DNA from: Chara braunii | Taxonomy: Eukaryota; Streptophyta; Charophyceae; Charales; Characeae | Length of the DNA: 25,393 bases | Direction of reading: 5' to 3' | Assembly (NCBI GenBank): GCA_003427395.1 | Contig: BFEA01000718.1 | Span: forward strand, 623,815-649,207 | Part shown: in pieces, positions 1 through 9,024 of the stretch | How the letters are laid out: each line of letters opens with the position of its first letter | Position numbering within the stretch: the first letter of the stretch is position 1 | Notes under the pieces: generated by a model | Databases searched by the model: none | Seen by the model: only the letters and a program-made list of their open reading frames with translations | Told to the model about the DNA's origin: nothing | Program-made: the position numbers and the translations under genes

Positions 1-860
1 TGCTGGCCTAACACACACGCACAGAGGGAGATATTCATTAGCTGTTCTCCTCTTCACAGGGAAAGAACATGGCACCAGCACTGACAGTCCTCAACAGGTG
101 TGATCGAATATCAATGGCATGCAACATGTTGAATCAAAAACTGGTTCCCAGGTGCGGAAAACCAGGAATTGCAAATGGAATTTGACGGACTGGACTCCAA
201 GCTCGCATCTTGCATACCTCGTCCCCTGATACAAGAACAGACCAGAGAGGGAATCCACGCAACCAAGTTCAGCAGTTAATGAAAACGGAGTCCATTTCAC
301 ATGGTTGGAAATCTGCCTTTCCTCGTCCAAACTACATAAGGTTGCATTGAACAACATGTCATACTTTTCTCCATGAAATTCTCCTTTTGATTGTCTTGCA
401 AGTTTGCAACCTCTTTTAATCAGGAAGCAAAGACAGGATCATTAAATGATAAAACAACTGCCAAAGACAAAGATAAGGAAGACATTGTTGGCATTCTTTC
501 ATTAGAAAGGATGACAACCAGGCAAACAGCTTTATTTCATCCAGTCTTTCTTGTTGCACTTAAAAACAATATTCACCACACCCATGAATTGTTGAATTAC
601 AGACCTGAGTTCGAAACCTGATGGACCAAGATGAATGGAAGGAATAATTCTGAATTACCTAGGGCCGGTCACTTGAATAATGATATCCGAAGGCTGTCAC
701 CCTTTTTCTTTTTCGAGTTCAAAAAACTGTCTAATGGCCAGTGACCCACACAAACATCCCAGAGGAACACTCCCAGTGCTCAAGGCTGATATCACAAATC
801 AACTAGTTGTGACTGAGTAGTTTATGACGATCTAGAGCAGTCCTCCCTCAGATGTTCAAC
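1..860. other. No recognisable gene
   Basis: Only short frames (76-88 codons) are present, with no family motif, and they lie on both strands in overlapping positions as expected by chance. A short CA-rich stretch sits at the left end. The right part (from about 840) runs into the plus-strand LINE ORF1 fragment, and older, unalignable LINE sequence may extend left of it. I see no RNA gene or convincing promoter. Confidence 0.5.
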
Positions 861-861
861 C

Positions 862-1500
862 ATGAGGAACACACGAAAATCGCCGTGGAAGAAGTCAAGG
901 AACTGCAACAGGTCCATCTGTTTGGTCACAAAGTGGAAAAAGTTAACCGCACAGCGAACTAGCCCTTCCTTCGCAGTATCCTACAAACAGACACTGCTGA
1001 AGGGACAGTTCTGGATGCAATTCGACAACATCCAGCCTGGTTGTCATGGCCTCTTAGTCTACAGGCTCAAAAAGCAATACCCGACAAACAGAATCCTGAG
1101 ATGGATCCTACCGACTCCAGAATTCCTGGCCCCTCACTGCGGCACAATGACCGCCATATTGGAGGTCAAGACAGATGATCCGGCTGTCTTCCCTCTTCAG
1201 TGGAAATTTGCAATTGAGGACAGAACCCTGTACGTCAAGATCTCCACCAAAACATCCCCAGTATGCTTTCTTTGCAGGGAACGGGGACATCTGGGCACAG
1301 ACAGAACCTGCCAAAAGTTCTCCCAGCAAACAAAGGGAAAGCACTACACCCCAACATGCTGATCGAAGCGGAGGAGGCCCCAGGCACGTGGTTCATCGTA
1401 GATCCCACCTACGATGGGTAGGTGTTTAACGACAATAAGAGCCAGATTGGGTCTGGAACTACACTGATAAAGAACCACAGGCAGTGTTGCACACCCCGAC
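862..1500 (+). pseudogene. LINE ORF1 fragment with zinc knuckle, diverged, plus strand
   Basis: This is a decayed piece of a LINE ORF1 (nucleic-acid-binding, gag-like protein) related to the minus-strand LINE further right. The frame from 862 to 1362 and the +2 frame from 1356 onward both match that ORF1 in order. Shared blocks are FWMQFDNI (FWIQFDNI in the other copy), PEFLAP, and a zinc knuckle at 1264-1311 (CFLCRERGHLGTDRTC) matching the other copy's CFKCKGHLGTDRNC. After a frameshift near 1340, GTWFIVDPTYDG matches GLWFVDDPTYRG. The TAG at 1419-1421 sits where the other copy has Trp (TGG). Similarity starts near 910 and fades near 1500. The first 15-20 codons of the 862 frame may not belong to the protein. 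Identity as a LINE relic rests on comparison within the window. It is surely non-functional. Confidence 0.82.
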
Positions 1501-1563
1501 AGTCGGCGGCCCTTGACTGCCAGTCCGGGGTCGTCAGCACCCCTAATATCCCACCCCCCCAAC

Positions 1564-1664
<101 letters not shown>

Positions 1665-1874
1665 TTACAGTCTGCGACTTCACACGGGCCTTCACAGGCC
1701 CGACATACCGGTTTAGGGGTACCCAGGCCGGCCTTGCCAAAGGCCAGGCCTTTTCCTCCCGGTAGGCCCTGTTAGGCCACCGGTTGGGCCTCAGCGCCAG
1801 CAGACCCAGGTCTGGCCCAAACGACAAACACCATTTGGGCCTGGCGGCGCTCTGGAGGCTGCCGCCCGCCGGTC

Positions 1875-1906
1875 TGGGCTGAACGGTCATTTCGTGGTTC
1901 AGCCCA
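1875..1906. other. Perfect 10-bp hairpin
   Basis: TGGGCTGAAC at 1875-1884 pairs exactly with GTTCAGCCCA at 1897-1906 around a 12-base loop. It lies inside the candidate LTR, just before the first copy of the 50-bp repeat. It could be an RNA structure in the LTR transcript or incidental. Confidence 0.6.
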
Positions 1907-1910
1907 CGAC

Positions 1911-1960
1911 GCAGGAGGCCAGCATCGAGGCCAACCGGCCGCCAAACGGTACTTAGGCCG
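1911..1960 (+). repeat. 50-bp direct repeat, copy 1
   Basis: It matches 2018-2067 at 47 of 50 positions, offset by 107 bp. The three differences are all A/G transitions. Together the copies imply a local duplication inside the candidate LTR. Confidence 0.93.
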
Positions 1961-2017
1961 ATCCATACCTGGGCTGCATAGACTGACTCATACAGATATG
2001 ACTCAAACATATGGGTC

Positions 2018-2067
2018 GCAGGAGGCCAGCATCGAGGCCGACCGGCCGCCGGACGGTACTTAGGCCG
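2018..2067 (+). repeat. 50-bp direct repeat, copy 2
   Basis: Partner of 1911-1960. It carries G where copy 1 has A at all three differing sites, so copy 1 looks like the C-to-T-decayed version (read on the minus strand). Confidence 0.93.
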
Positions 2068-2537
2068 GGTGGTAAGAGGCTGTGGTAATTACCGGATTCG
2101 AGACTTGGAGATTGTTGGGATTGATACTCAGCGGCATCACAGTTTGGACACCGGTTACATTAGGACTCTGTACCTCCGACATTGGTGACTTATCGTCCAC
2201 GACATTCTGATTTTGTTCGATGACATTTTGGACTATCATATCGGTGACCTACTGGATTCTATCTCGGTGACTTCTGGCGCTGCCTACATCTCCCACCTCC
2301 TCCGTCTTTCCTCCCACCTTTCGTCTGTGTATGGTTGTACGGGCCCTGAGCATCATCTATGGTTGGCTCAGACCCCGCCATCTCACGATTGTTTGTGTGT
2401 TGAGTGATATCTGTATGAGTCAGTCTATGTGAGTCAGTCCATTTATCAGACTTTCGCTGCATACATGCTCATCCTATATTGGTTGATCTTTGGTTCTGCC
2501 CATACTTGTTGAAGTATTCACGAGTATAAAACAATTT

Positions 2538-2549
2538 TGGTATCGGAGC
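2538..2549 (+). other. Probable tRNA-iMet primer-binding site
   Basis: TGGTATCGGAGC differs at one base from TGGTATCAGAGC, the complement of the plant initiator-Met tRNA 3' end used by many copia-type elements. It starts four bases after the candidate LTR end, the expected position for priming minus-strand cDNA synthesis. Confidence 0.55.
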
Positions 2550-2659
2550 AGACCAATCAATGGATCTGCTCACAAGGTAATTCTGATTAGGGGATAGATT
2601 GCTTATTCGATTTTCAAAATCAGTTCTGCATTACTATCGAGATTCAAAGTTGCAATTTT

Positions 2660-2960
2660 TTTTTGGGATTCTGATTTTAATTCGGCATTCCGTTTCAATT
2701 CGGTATTCCGATTTTTCAATTCGGGATTCTGTTTTAATCCGGTATTCTGTTTAAATCGGTATTCCGTTTAATTGGTATTCTGTTTAATTCGATATTCTGT
2801 TTTAATTCGGTATTCTGATTCTAATTCGGTATTCTGTTTAAATCGGTATTCTGTTTTAATTCGGCATTCTGATTTCAAATCGGTATTCTGTTTTAACTCG
2901 GCAGTCTGTTTTAATTCGGTATTCTATTTTAAATCAGTATTCTGTTTTATTTCGGTATTT
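2660..2960 (+). repeat. AT-rich minisatellite, about 17-19 bp unit
   Basis: About 16-17 degenerate copies of a unit like AATTCGGTATTCTGTTTT run head to tail. The word GGTATTCTG and close variants recur (GGCATTCTG, GGTATTCCG, GGGATTCTG). Unit lengths vary between about 15 and 20 bases. If the LTR call is right, the array sits in the leader region between the primer site and gag. Sequence to about 3240 stays rich in CGAATTTT-like words and may be older, decayed repeat. Confidence 0.9.
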
Positions 2961-3733
2961 GAATTAGGGTCGCGATAAAATTTCGGGTTTTGTTCACATT
3001 TGGGAAAATTCGCATTTTGGAACCGTAATACCGAAAATTCTGCTGAATCGCGGAAAATTAGGGTTAGAATCCGAAATTTTCGCGAATTTTTTTTCTTTTC
3101 CCTCATTGTGAATTTCCGAATACGGACTTCGGCCTTCTGGAAATCGGACTCGTTAGGTTGAAATTCCCAAAATTTCACGTTTTTCGAAATTCGAGTGTTT
3201 TTTTTTTCCTGACTATCCGAATTTTTTTTTCGGTTGGCAGACTGTTTGAAATCGTTACCCTAGAACTTCAACTTCCGGGTAGTTCACTAACAAATGGTGA
3301 ACTCCCGGACCATAGGTGATCTCAACGGATACCTAATCTTGCCACAATTTAAAATTCGTTATTAATCATTATTGCAATTATTGATTAATTTTATTGATTA
3401 TTATTAAGTGCAAGGAAAATAAGCAACAGCGAGATGACAATTCCAGATTACACTATCACATTGAAAGCCAGATAGTCACACTGTGTCCAGAGAGCAGCAT
3501 TGCACCAATAACACATAGAAGGTTCGTAGTACTGAAAACCAATGTCATGGAGAGCATACTCTCTCCTCATCAACACAAGAGTCCAGTCCCTTCACTCTCC
3601 TCCTTAGCGCTCAGCGCCCAGCCTACTCCTAACACAGCTACTACAGCCTACTAATTGACAATGCAACTGTTGACATCAACAACAACCCGAAGTACTTGAA
3701 GATGTCGCCCATGCAGACCATCGCCAATACAAG
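2961..3733. other. AT-rich non-coding stretch ending at a possible splice donor
   Basis: From 2961 to 3410 the sequence is AT-rich, with T-runs and ATTAAT/ATTATT words. From 3410 to 3730 it is more balanced but lacks a convincing ORF. A perfect donor-like AAG|GTAAGT lies at 3731-3739. The open frame just before it, from about 3652, includes the peptide MSPMQTIANT. A (CAT)n tract follows at about 3749. I cannot tell whether this is a real exon end. Confidence 0.35.
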
Positions 3734-4345
3734 GTAAGTGCCCTCACATCATCATCATCATCATCCTTCACCTATCCCCTGACTTTACACCCATGTCTGT
3801 CCTCTCTTACACCCGAAGACCACCCCTGCGCCTCACTNTAGNCCAAGCCCACCAGCTATGGTGGCTGGGCTATGGCGCTGCCCTCAGCAGCGCCCTTCTT
3901 CCCTGCACGATCGCACGTGCTGCACCTCGCCTCTCAGCCAGCCAGCAGCCGCGCCCCCTTGCTCCAGCAGCGCTGCCGCTAGCATGCGAGTGCCTGAATG
4001 AGGCTGCTAGTCGTGAGCTCTTTCCTTTATGGAAAGAACTGGCCTGCTCGTGCAGCCTGGCTGCACTGGCCTGGGCCCAGAAGCTTCCGGAAGGCCCCAG
4101 GAGGCTGCCTGTGTACAGCAGCTACTGGGCTGCTGGGCCTTGTTCGGTTGGGTGCCCAACTGTCTCTGTATGAGGCTGCGAATCACGCCCAGGGCCTGCA
4201 TTCTTTGGAAAGGCCCGGAAGGCCGTGGAAATGTCTTTGTTGCCCGGCCTAAGTTTCTCTCAACCAACTGGCGCGTCGCAACTGCCCGGGCCCCAAATAT
4301 GAAATTGACAGTTGAGGGCCTCTTGCGATATGTCAGGCCCCCCTT
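3734..4345 (-). mobile_element. GC-rich block, possible 3' LTR region of the chromovirus remnant
   Basis: This lies downstream, in the minus-strand sense, of the chromodomain. On the minus strand, AAGTGAAGGGGGG (a polypurine-tract-like run, near 4336-4348) is followed after two C residues by TGACATATCG, which would suit a polypurine tract and LTR start. The word CCCTAAGTGAAGG occurs twice there. The rest is GC-rich with overlapping frames on several strands and no family motif. Two N bases (3838 and 3842) mark unresolved sequence. No far LTR end or second copy could be found, so the boundaries are guesses. Confidence 0.3.
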
Positions 4346-4474
4346 CACTTAGGGCGGGCACCTCCGCCTTCACTTAGGGAAGGCAATGCTGCAAACAGGG
4401 CTCCATAGGCCTACCGAGGACCCTGATCCTCACATAAGAGACTCCTTTACTTCGTGAGTCCTCTGAGAAGTCTC

Positions 4475-4771
4475 TTATTCTGCAGGCATCTTCCCCTTGA
4501 GTGCTCTTTCGTAGCCTGCAATCACTTGAGGTGTTGTTCTCATGAGTTCTTCTCGTGTGAACCAGCGATCCTCCTTAGGATCCGAATGATGTCTGAAGCT
4601 CACACGGTACTGCATTTCGGTTTAGGAGGGCGCCCTCTGCCTGATGGTCGAGGAACAGGCATCACTCGATGCTCAACGATCTGGTCCACGTCTGCCATCC
4701 ATGGTTGGGGGCAGCATTAATCTTCTGGAGGGAAACTGCTCAGTGGCAGCAAAAGGTGCTAACTTGGAGGC
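4475..4771 (-). pseudogene. Chromovirus integrase tail and chromodomain remnant
   Basis: Reading the minus strand, HASKLAPF (the usual start of the segment after the GPY/F module in Ty3/gypsy integrases) lies at about 4750-4771, followed by a Gly/Arg/Pro-rich linker (GRGRPPKPK). A chromodomain-like stretch follows (YRVSFRHHSDPKEDRW, then TREELMRTTPQVIAGYERAL), ending with TAA at 4475-4477. The segments are in different frames, so there are at least two frameshifts. Chromodomains direct chromovirus integration to marked chromatin. This copy continues the integrase at 4786-5735 after a deletion and is dead. Confidence 0.72.
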
Positions 4772-4785
4772 ATGGTATGCTTATT

Positions 4786-5735
4786 CTAAGATGCAATCAT
4801 TGCTTCCTGAGATTTCCTGATATGTTCAACGGCCTGCTGCAGCATCTGTTCATACTTGACAGCAAACTCTATGCTGTCGGGTGCTGCAGTGGGTTCTCTT
4901 TTTGGTAGCAGAAAGTCAAGGGTGGTTCGCGACTTCCAACCAAGATGCAGTTGGTTGGGAGTCATGCCTGTAGTACTATGTACAACGTTATTGTACAGGC
5001 TGGCAACGAGAGGTAGTTTCTCGTCCCAGTCGTCCTGACTTGGCTTGATATAGTGTCTAAGCAGGTGTTGTACTATTCGGTTCATATGTTCCGCTTGACC
5101 ATTTGACTCAGGATGATTCCCTGAAGTCATTTGGAGTTTTGTGCCCATTTGTTCAGCAGTAGACTGCCACAGTTCGCTCATGAATCTTACATCCCTATCA
5201 CTAACAATAGACGTAGGTAGACCAAAATCCCTTACCCAGTTGTCCATGAAGAGTTTGATGACAAAGTCAGTTTTAGCAATTTCAGGTATAGCGATTAGTC
5301 TTGCATACTTAGTAAAGCGATCCACTATAACAAAGATGTGTCTTTTTCCAGACCTGCTGGTCACCAGGGTATCCATGAAATCCATGGACACACTTTGGCC
5401 TGGTCCTTCAGGGATCGACAAGGGCTTGATCAGCACAAGCGGAGCCTGAGTCCTTGGTTTGTCCCTTTGACACACCTGGCAGGTTTCAACATAGTGTTTC
5501 GCATCTTCCATCATAGAAGGCCACCAGAATCTCTGCACTAAGTTCGTTGATGTGTTCATATAGAGAAACAACAAGCCATCTACCATCGTAAATTCGTCCA
5601 AAGTCTTTTTGTCCTTCGCTTGGAATCTACGAATGATTTCTGACATAACTGGATCTCCCTGATAGGCTTCCACCAGCGATCGAGTGAGTTCGTCAGATAT
5701 GCCGAACTCAGTGACTAGTGCGCCCCACCTCATTG
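4786..5735 (-). pseudogene. Ty3/gypsy (chromovirus) integrase, internally deleted
   Basis: The frame is open from 5808 to 4786, with integrase homology from about 5735. Residue numbers count from 5808. The zinc-binding module keeps CQVC (C110, C113) but the preceding two-His half is missing, so the module is half deleted. The catalytic core is present: Asp143 (MDFMD), Asp204 (SDRD) and Glu240 (GQAEH), with the D-X35-E spacing. FWWPSM, KYARL, FGLPTS and NHPESNGQAEHMNR are family signatures. The frame stops at TAG (4786-4788) right after MIAS, and the GPY/F module is missing before HASKLAPF at 4771. No protease, reverse transcriptase or RNase H is found upstream, so this is a truncated copy. 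The N-terminal part of the frame (5736-5808) is read through LINE-like sequence. Confidence 0.92.
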
Positions 5736-5807
5736 ACACAGAATGCAACCATGGGACTGCACCCATTGACCGCGGAAAGCTTCGTAGAGGAGAGGCAGAA
5801 TGTCGCA
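5726..5807 (+). repeat. Duplicated LINE ORF1 segment, short copy A
   Basis: It matches 5832-5982 but lacks 12 and 57 bases present there. Both missing blocks are whole codons (4 and 19 residues). It sits at the junction with the minus-strand integrase. The flanks of the 57-base gap share a TAGA-like microhomology, so A looks like a deletion derivative. Confidence 0.88.
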
Positions 5808-6345
5808 CCCATTCAATAGGTCAAGGCCCTCCACCTCATCGACACAGAATGCAACCAAACAAGCACTCATGGGACTGCACCCATTGACCGCGGAACGCTT
5901 CATAGAAAAACACAAAGAGTGGCAAGTTGCAACAGATGTTTCTTTCGCCATGCCAAAGGTAGAGGAGAGGCAGAATGTCGCAACCATCCTCAGGGAAAAA
6001 ATTACAAAATCCTCTCTGAGTCTGTGAGTTAGGCAAATGCACAGATCAGCTAACGGAAAAATCCCAGCAAACCAACAAGCCCTTGCAGGAAGAATCAGAA
6101 GGATCCAAACCAAGATCCTTCCCTTGATCGCTAAAATGCATGAAACGTCAATGCTCAAGGGAGAAATGATCTGGAGATCATGTAAGACGATAGTAGGAAT
6201 CCCTTACGGCATCCTAGCAGGGAACGGCTTCCCAGCAGAATTGCTCGCAGCCTCACTTGCCGAGATAATCCGGGAAAGTACGTTGGATGAGGACGCTAAC
6301 TTAGAAGATAGGGCGTGTGTGATTGACTACGAGAGATACTATTGA
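5800..6345 (+). pseudogene. LINE ORF1 C-terminal fragment, plus strand
   Basis: A single reading frame runs from 5800 to 6345 with one in-frame TGA at 6025-6027. Its C-terminal part contains GIPYGILAGNGFPAELLAASLAE. The minus-strand LINE has AIPYGLLGGEIPAERPVVAASLVE in its ORF1 C-terminal region, so the two are clearly related. The upstream part (from MGLHPLTAERF) has no visible counterpart in the other copy and may be lineage-specific. The protein would be the single-strand nucleic-acid-binding LINE component. Together with 862-1500 it may be one element interrupted by the LTR element and chromovirus. The TGA is in a good position for a former CGA. Confidence 0.75.
5832..5982 (+). repeat. 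Duplicated LINE ORF1 segment, long copy B
   Basis: Longer partner of 5726-5807, offset by 106 bp. It is in frame with the LINE ORF1 C-terminal piece that follows. The extra 19 residues begin EKHKEWQVATDV. Confidence 0.88.
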
Positions 6346-6366
6346 GATGATCTGTAGGAATGTGAG

Positions 6367-6693
6367 ATGGACGACTGGATCAAGGAAGAGGAAGCAAACC
6401 CAAAACCGGCCCACTCACAAAGGAGAAATGAAGGAGGGTACAAAAGATCAGCAGACGGGCAACTTCGACCCACCTACCTCACAAGAAAAAACACACAGAG
6501 ATCAGTCCGAGGATATGGACAGATCATCCCTGGCCTCTACCTAAACAGCCCAATGCCCCCTCCAGTAAGGCCCAAATTTCAAATGGAGGTACTAAGGAAC
6601 AGTGCCAAGGCGCAGAGCAGTAGGATTAATTGGAGAACACAGGGAATCACCATACAGAGCTGGAATATCAATGGTTCATGGAATATCACATAA
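6367..6693 (+). pseudogene. LINE ORF1/ORF2 junction and start of the endonuclease, plus strand
   Basis: This 108-codon frame follows the ORF1 fragment. Most of it is polar and unconserved, but near the end it reads IQSWNING (about 6657-6680), matching MSWNVNG at the start of the ORF2 endonuclease in the minus-strand LINE. The Asn in this motif is the first metal-site residue of APE-type endonucleases. The match ends within a few codons, where oligo(A) begins. The distance from the IPYG block to SWN (about 455 bp) is comparable with the other copy (about 325 bp). Confidence 0.6.
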
Positions 6694-6716
6694 AAAAAAA
6701 GAAAAACAATAATATT
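6692..6716 (+). other. Oligo(A) tract at the end of the plus-strand LINE fragment
   Basis: Nine A residues, one G and five more A follow directly after the truncated ORF2 start. It could be the retroposed tail of a prematurely polyadenylated LINE transcript, or a chance A-rich join. No matching target-site duplication could be established because the 5' end of the fragment is unclear. Confidence 0.4.
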
Positions 6717-6719
6717 ATA

Positions 6720-7480
6720 ATTGGTCTCAAGGGCCCTTTTTTTGCGACCCGTGCCATCGGTTAGCGCACAAACTCAGCGCCGCGCTAATTCGCACTAGCG
6801 CCCGACCAAGTCCCTCCGAGCCAGCGCCAACCGCAGCCTGCCCCCACCCCCCTCCCGCCCAGATACCCCCGCACCACGTCCGCCCAACTTTGAACTTTCA
6901 AGGTAGGGCGGGAACACCCGCCATCGCCCCAAGGGGTGAAGACGACCTGCCTAAGAGCGCGCCTTGTGCGGACGCCACCACCGTGAGAAGGGAACAGTTG
7001 GACTTAGAACTGGAGACTGCCCACCCGCCGGTCGCTCATCTCAATCTCGACCTTCAAGTGCGAACGAAGAAGGAAGCCACCATCACAAGACGTCAACAAA
7101 CGCGACAAGCTTGCCATCTCACAATTTCGTCAAGGTCAGCCGCTCGTCGCCCAGCGCGACCCCATGGGTAGGGCTCTACCCCTCCTCTGGAGGTAAGCCG
7201 ACCTGCTGCCAAAACTGCCCGAAGCGCGCCATAACGAGGAACAACCTAAGAAACAGCCGGCCCACCCAAAACGGCCAGCAATCCTGAACTGGTGTCACAC
7301 TTTTTCCGGTTAGGCCACTCCGACCAGAAAGCCAATAGGCTGGCACGCAGGATTTTGTTGCTTGTTCGCAATAAATAAAATAAATTAGATAAAGCAAATC
7401 CCTTCCTGTTGTGTGCGTCCGGCTTCGAGCGAGACCCTTCGATTGCGGTTTTCGCCGATCCCGGTCTTAGGAATTTTTTA
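6720..7480. other. GC-rich non-coding block with polyadenylation-like signals
   Basis: GC-rich sequence with repeated TAGCGC-type words (6760-6830) and a C-run-rich stretch near 6840. Frames here (93-107 codons) overlap in different phases and show no family motif. Two overlapping AATAAA signals lie at 7370-7379, followed by a mixed AT and GC stretch. It could be a decayed LTR or a gene 3' end, but I cannot assign it. Confidence 0.35.
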
Positions 7481-8211
7481 TTATGATTCGAAACAACAAA
7501 AATCATGCGAATAATAATCATAGAATTATGGTGTGCCATGCATGTATCAATTCTGCCAATTTACTCATTTTGAGAACTTTGACAAGATCATCAGAACACA
7601 CAATCATCAAGCAGAGTTAACGCAGATGAAGCTGGACTGATTGACTCAAGATGGAGACAAGGTGAGTGAGGGAAAAGTGAGAACTCATAATAGTCTCAAA
7701 AGGTACAGACAAATAGGCACCCAGCGATGGTCAAGAGTCCTCACTTGCCCCTCTAGAATCTCATTCTCAATCTCTCATTTGACTGCACGTTTCTTGTGCC
7801 TCGGGCCATGCCTATGTACCCTCTGAGACGGTGGCCTCTGAATGTAGAGCCACCTGAAGCCTGCAAGTTTCGAACACTTCCATCCAAGACCCATACACCA
7901 ATTCTATTCATTTAACCATTAAAATGAATTTGTTACGCTGATTCCTAGAAATACAAAATCATTTCGAAATTTTTGAACACCTTCGTGAGTTTCATGTGAC
8001 TCTTGTCACTTCAGCTAAAACCGAAAATGAAACTTTCATTTTGTGGAGCGGGTTTTTAAATGCCAATACCAAGCGGCAACTTCAAACCCGAAATGGTGTC
8101 TTCGAGTAAAATGACCCATATACTGACGAACACAACAGATAATAAGAAAAATGGTTCCTACGATGCGTTTTCTTTTCTTTTATTTGATTTTTTTTCCTTC
8201 GGCCTCTCATC
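7481..8211. other. AT-rich spacer, no gene recognised
   Basis: No frame over 80 codons with family features. Short homopolymers (T-run near 8190) and AT-rich patches only. It lies immediately downstream, in the minus sense, of the unrecognised 8212-9024 frame and may hold that unit's 3' part. Confidence 0.45.
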
Positions 8212-9024
8212 TCACGACGAGCGCACCACAAAGTGGATTGATGGTGGAACGCCAACCATAGCACAAAATTCCTCCCATAGTGTAGGGAGATACGACTGAG
8301 AGCAAATCCCTTGCCTGAGATGTCGGAACTCAGATGGTTCGGTCACTGCCTCATAGTCGATCTCTGCTGGAGAAATGTACCTCTTGGCCAGATCTACCAA
8401 GTCTCCCCAGCAAGAGCCATCAGTGAGAGTGAAAGGAACAAGGGGCTTGGGGTAGTCGGTGTAGAGCTTGGGTCCGCAACTGCGGATCAATTTGGTGCCA
8501 CTGTCGTAAAGCTCTCTCTCTTTCTGCTCTAGGTACCTGGCTGCCGAGATCTAGACTGAGTCAAAGTACTCATGGGTTTCTTTGCCCTTCTTCAAGTAGA
8601 CCCTCAGGTCATGAATGGTACCTCCTGCAAACTCGGTGTGAACCACAAAAACTGACAGGTCTTCCTGCCTGAAACTAATTGCACTGACGTATCGGTACTG
8701 GAAGGCATCCTTGAGTGCAATCCTGTGGAGACTAGTCAACACTGACTCTTTTTTTTTCCCCTTTTCATAAAAGCAGAACCTTAGGGTTCTAGCTCCTTTT
8801 CCATTCTGGGGAGCATCAGTCCGGTTCCTATTCCACCGGCAAGTCATAAGAGAGTACAAGGAAAACTCACTCACGCTCCTCCCCCTGAAGGTGTGGAGGC
8901 CCAAAGGACGACATTGATTACCTCCCAGAGGAGGGATGTACCACCCTTCACCCCTGCCTAAGTTAGCCTGTTTTATTGAGGCTCTGTCCGTTTTTCTACT
9001 TGGACCCTGTCCAACCTGTTCCTC
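8212..9024 (-). pseudogene. Unrecognised 271-codon coding frame with one internal TAG
   Basis: On the minus strand a single phase is open from 9024 (after TGA at 9025-9027) to the stop at 8212, except for TAG at 8551-8553. Composition is protein-like throughout: GWYIPPLGGN near the start, then CFYEKGKKKESV, then VSAISFRQEDLSVFVVHTEF, and after the stop ISAARYLEQKERELYDSG, LYTDYPKPLVPFTLTDG and AKRYISPAEIDYEAV. I recognise no domain, signal peptide or membrane segment. The predicted fold is mixed, with charged helices around the TAG. There is no ATG at the left edge, so the start could be an upstream exon or lost. It lies on the same strand as the LINE, 0.4 kb beyond ORF2, and could be a host exon, another element's gene or a LINE-captured piece. 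The TAG would be CAG or TGG in an intact copy. Confidence 0.6.

Noticed and set aside
3058-3067. TTAGGGTTAG as telomere repeat
   Set aside because: Only one and a half units occur, in AT-rich filler, with no array.
3793-4352. Several overlapping 84-126 codon frames in the GC-rich block
   Set aside because: They lie in different phases and strands, cross N bases, and contain no motif. GC-rich composition explains them.
5730-6158. 142-codon minus-strand frame
   Set aside because: It is antisense to the LINE ORF1 fragment, whose plus-strand phase links to the conserved IPYG block.
7420-7470. Patches resembling a tRNA B box (TTCGAGCGAGACC and others)
   Set aside because: No matching A box, anticodon arm or acceptor stem could be folded around them.
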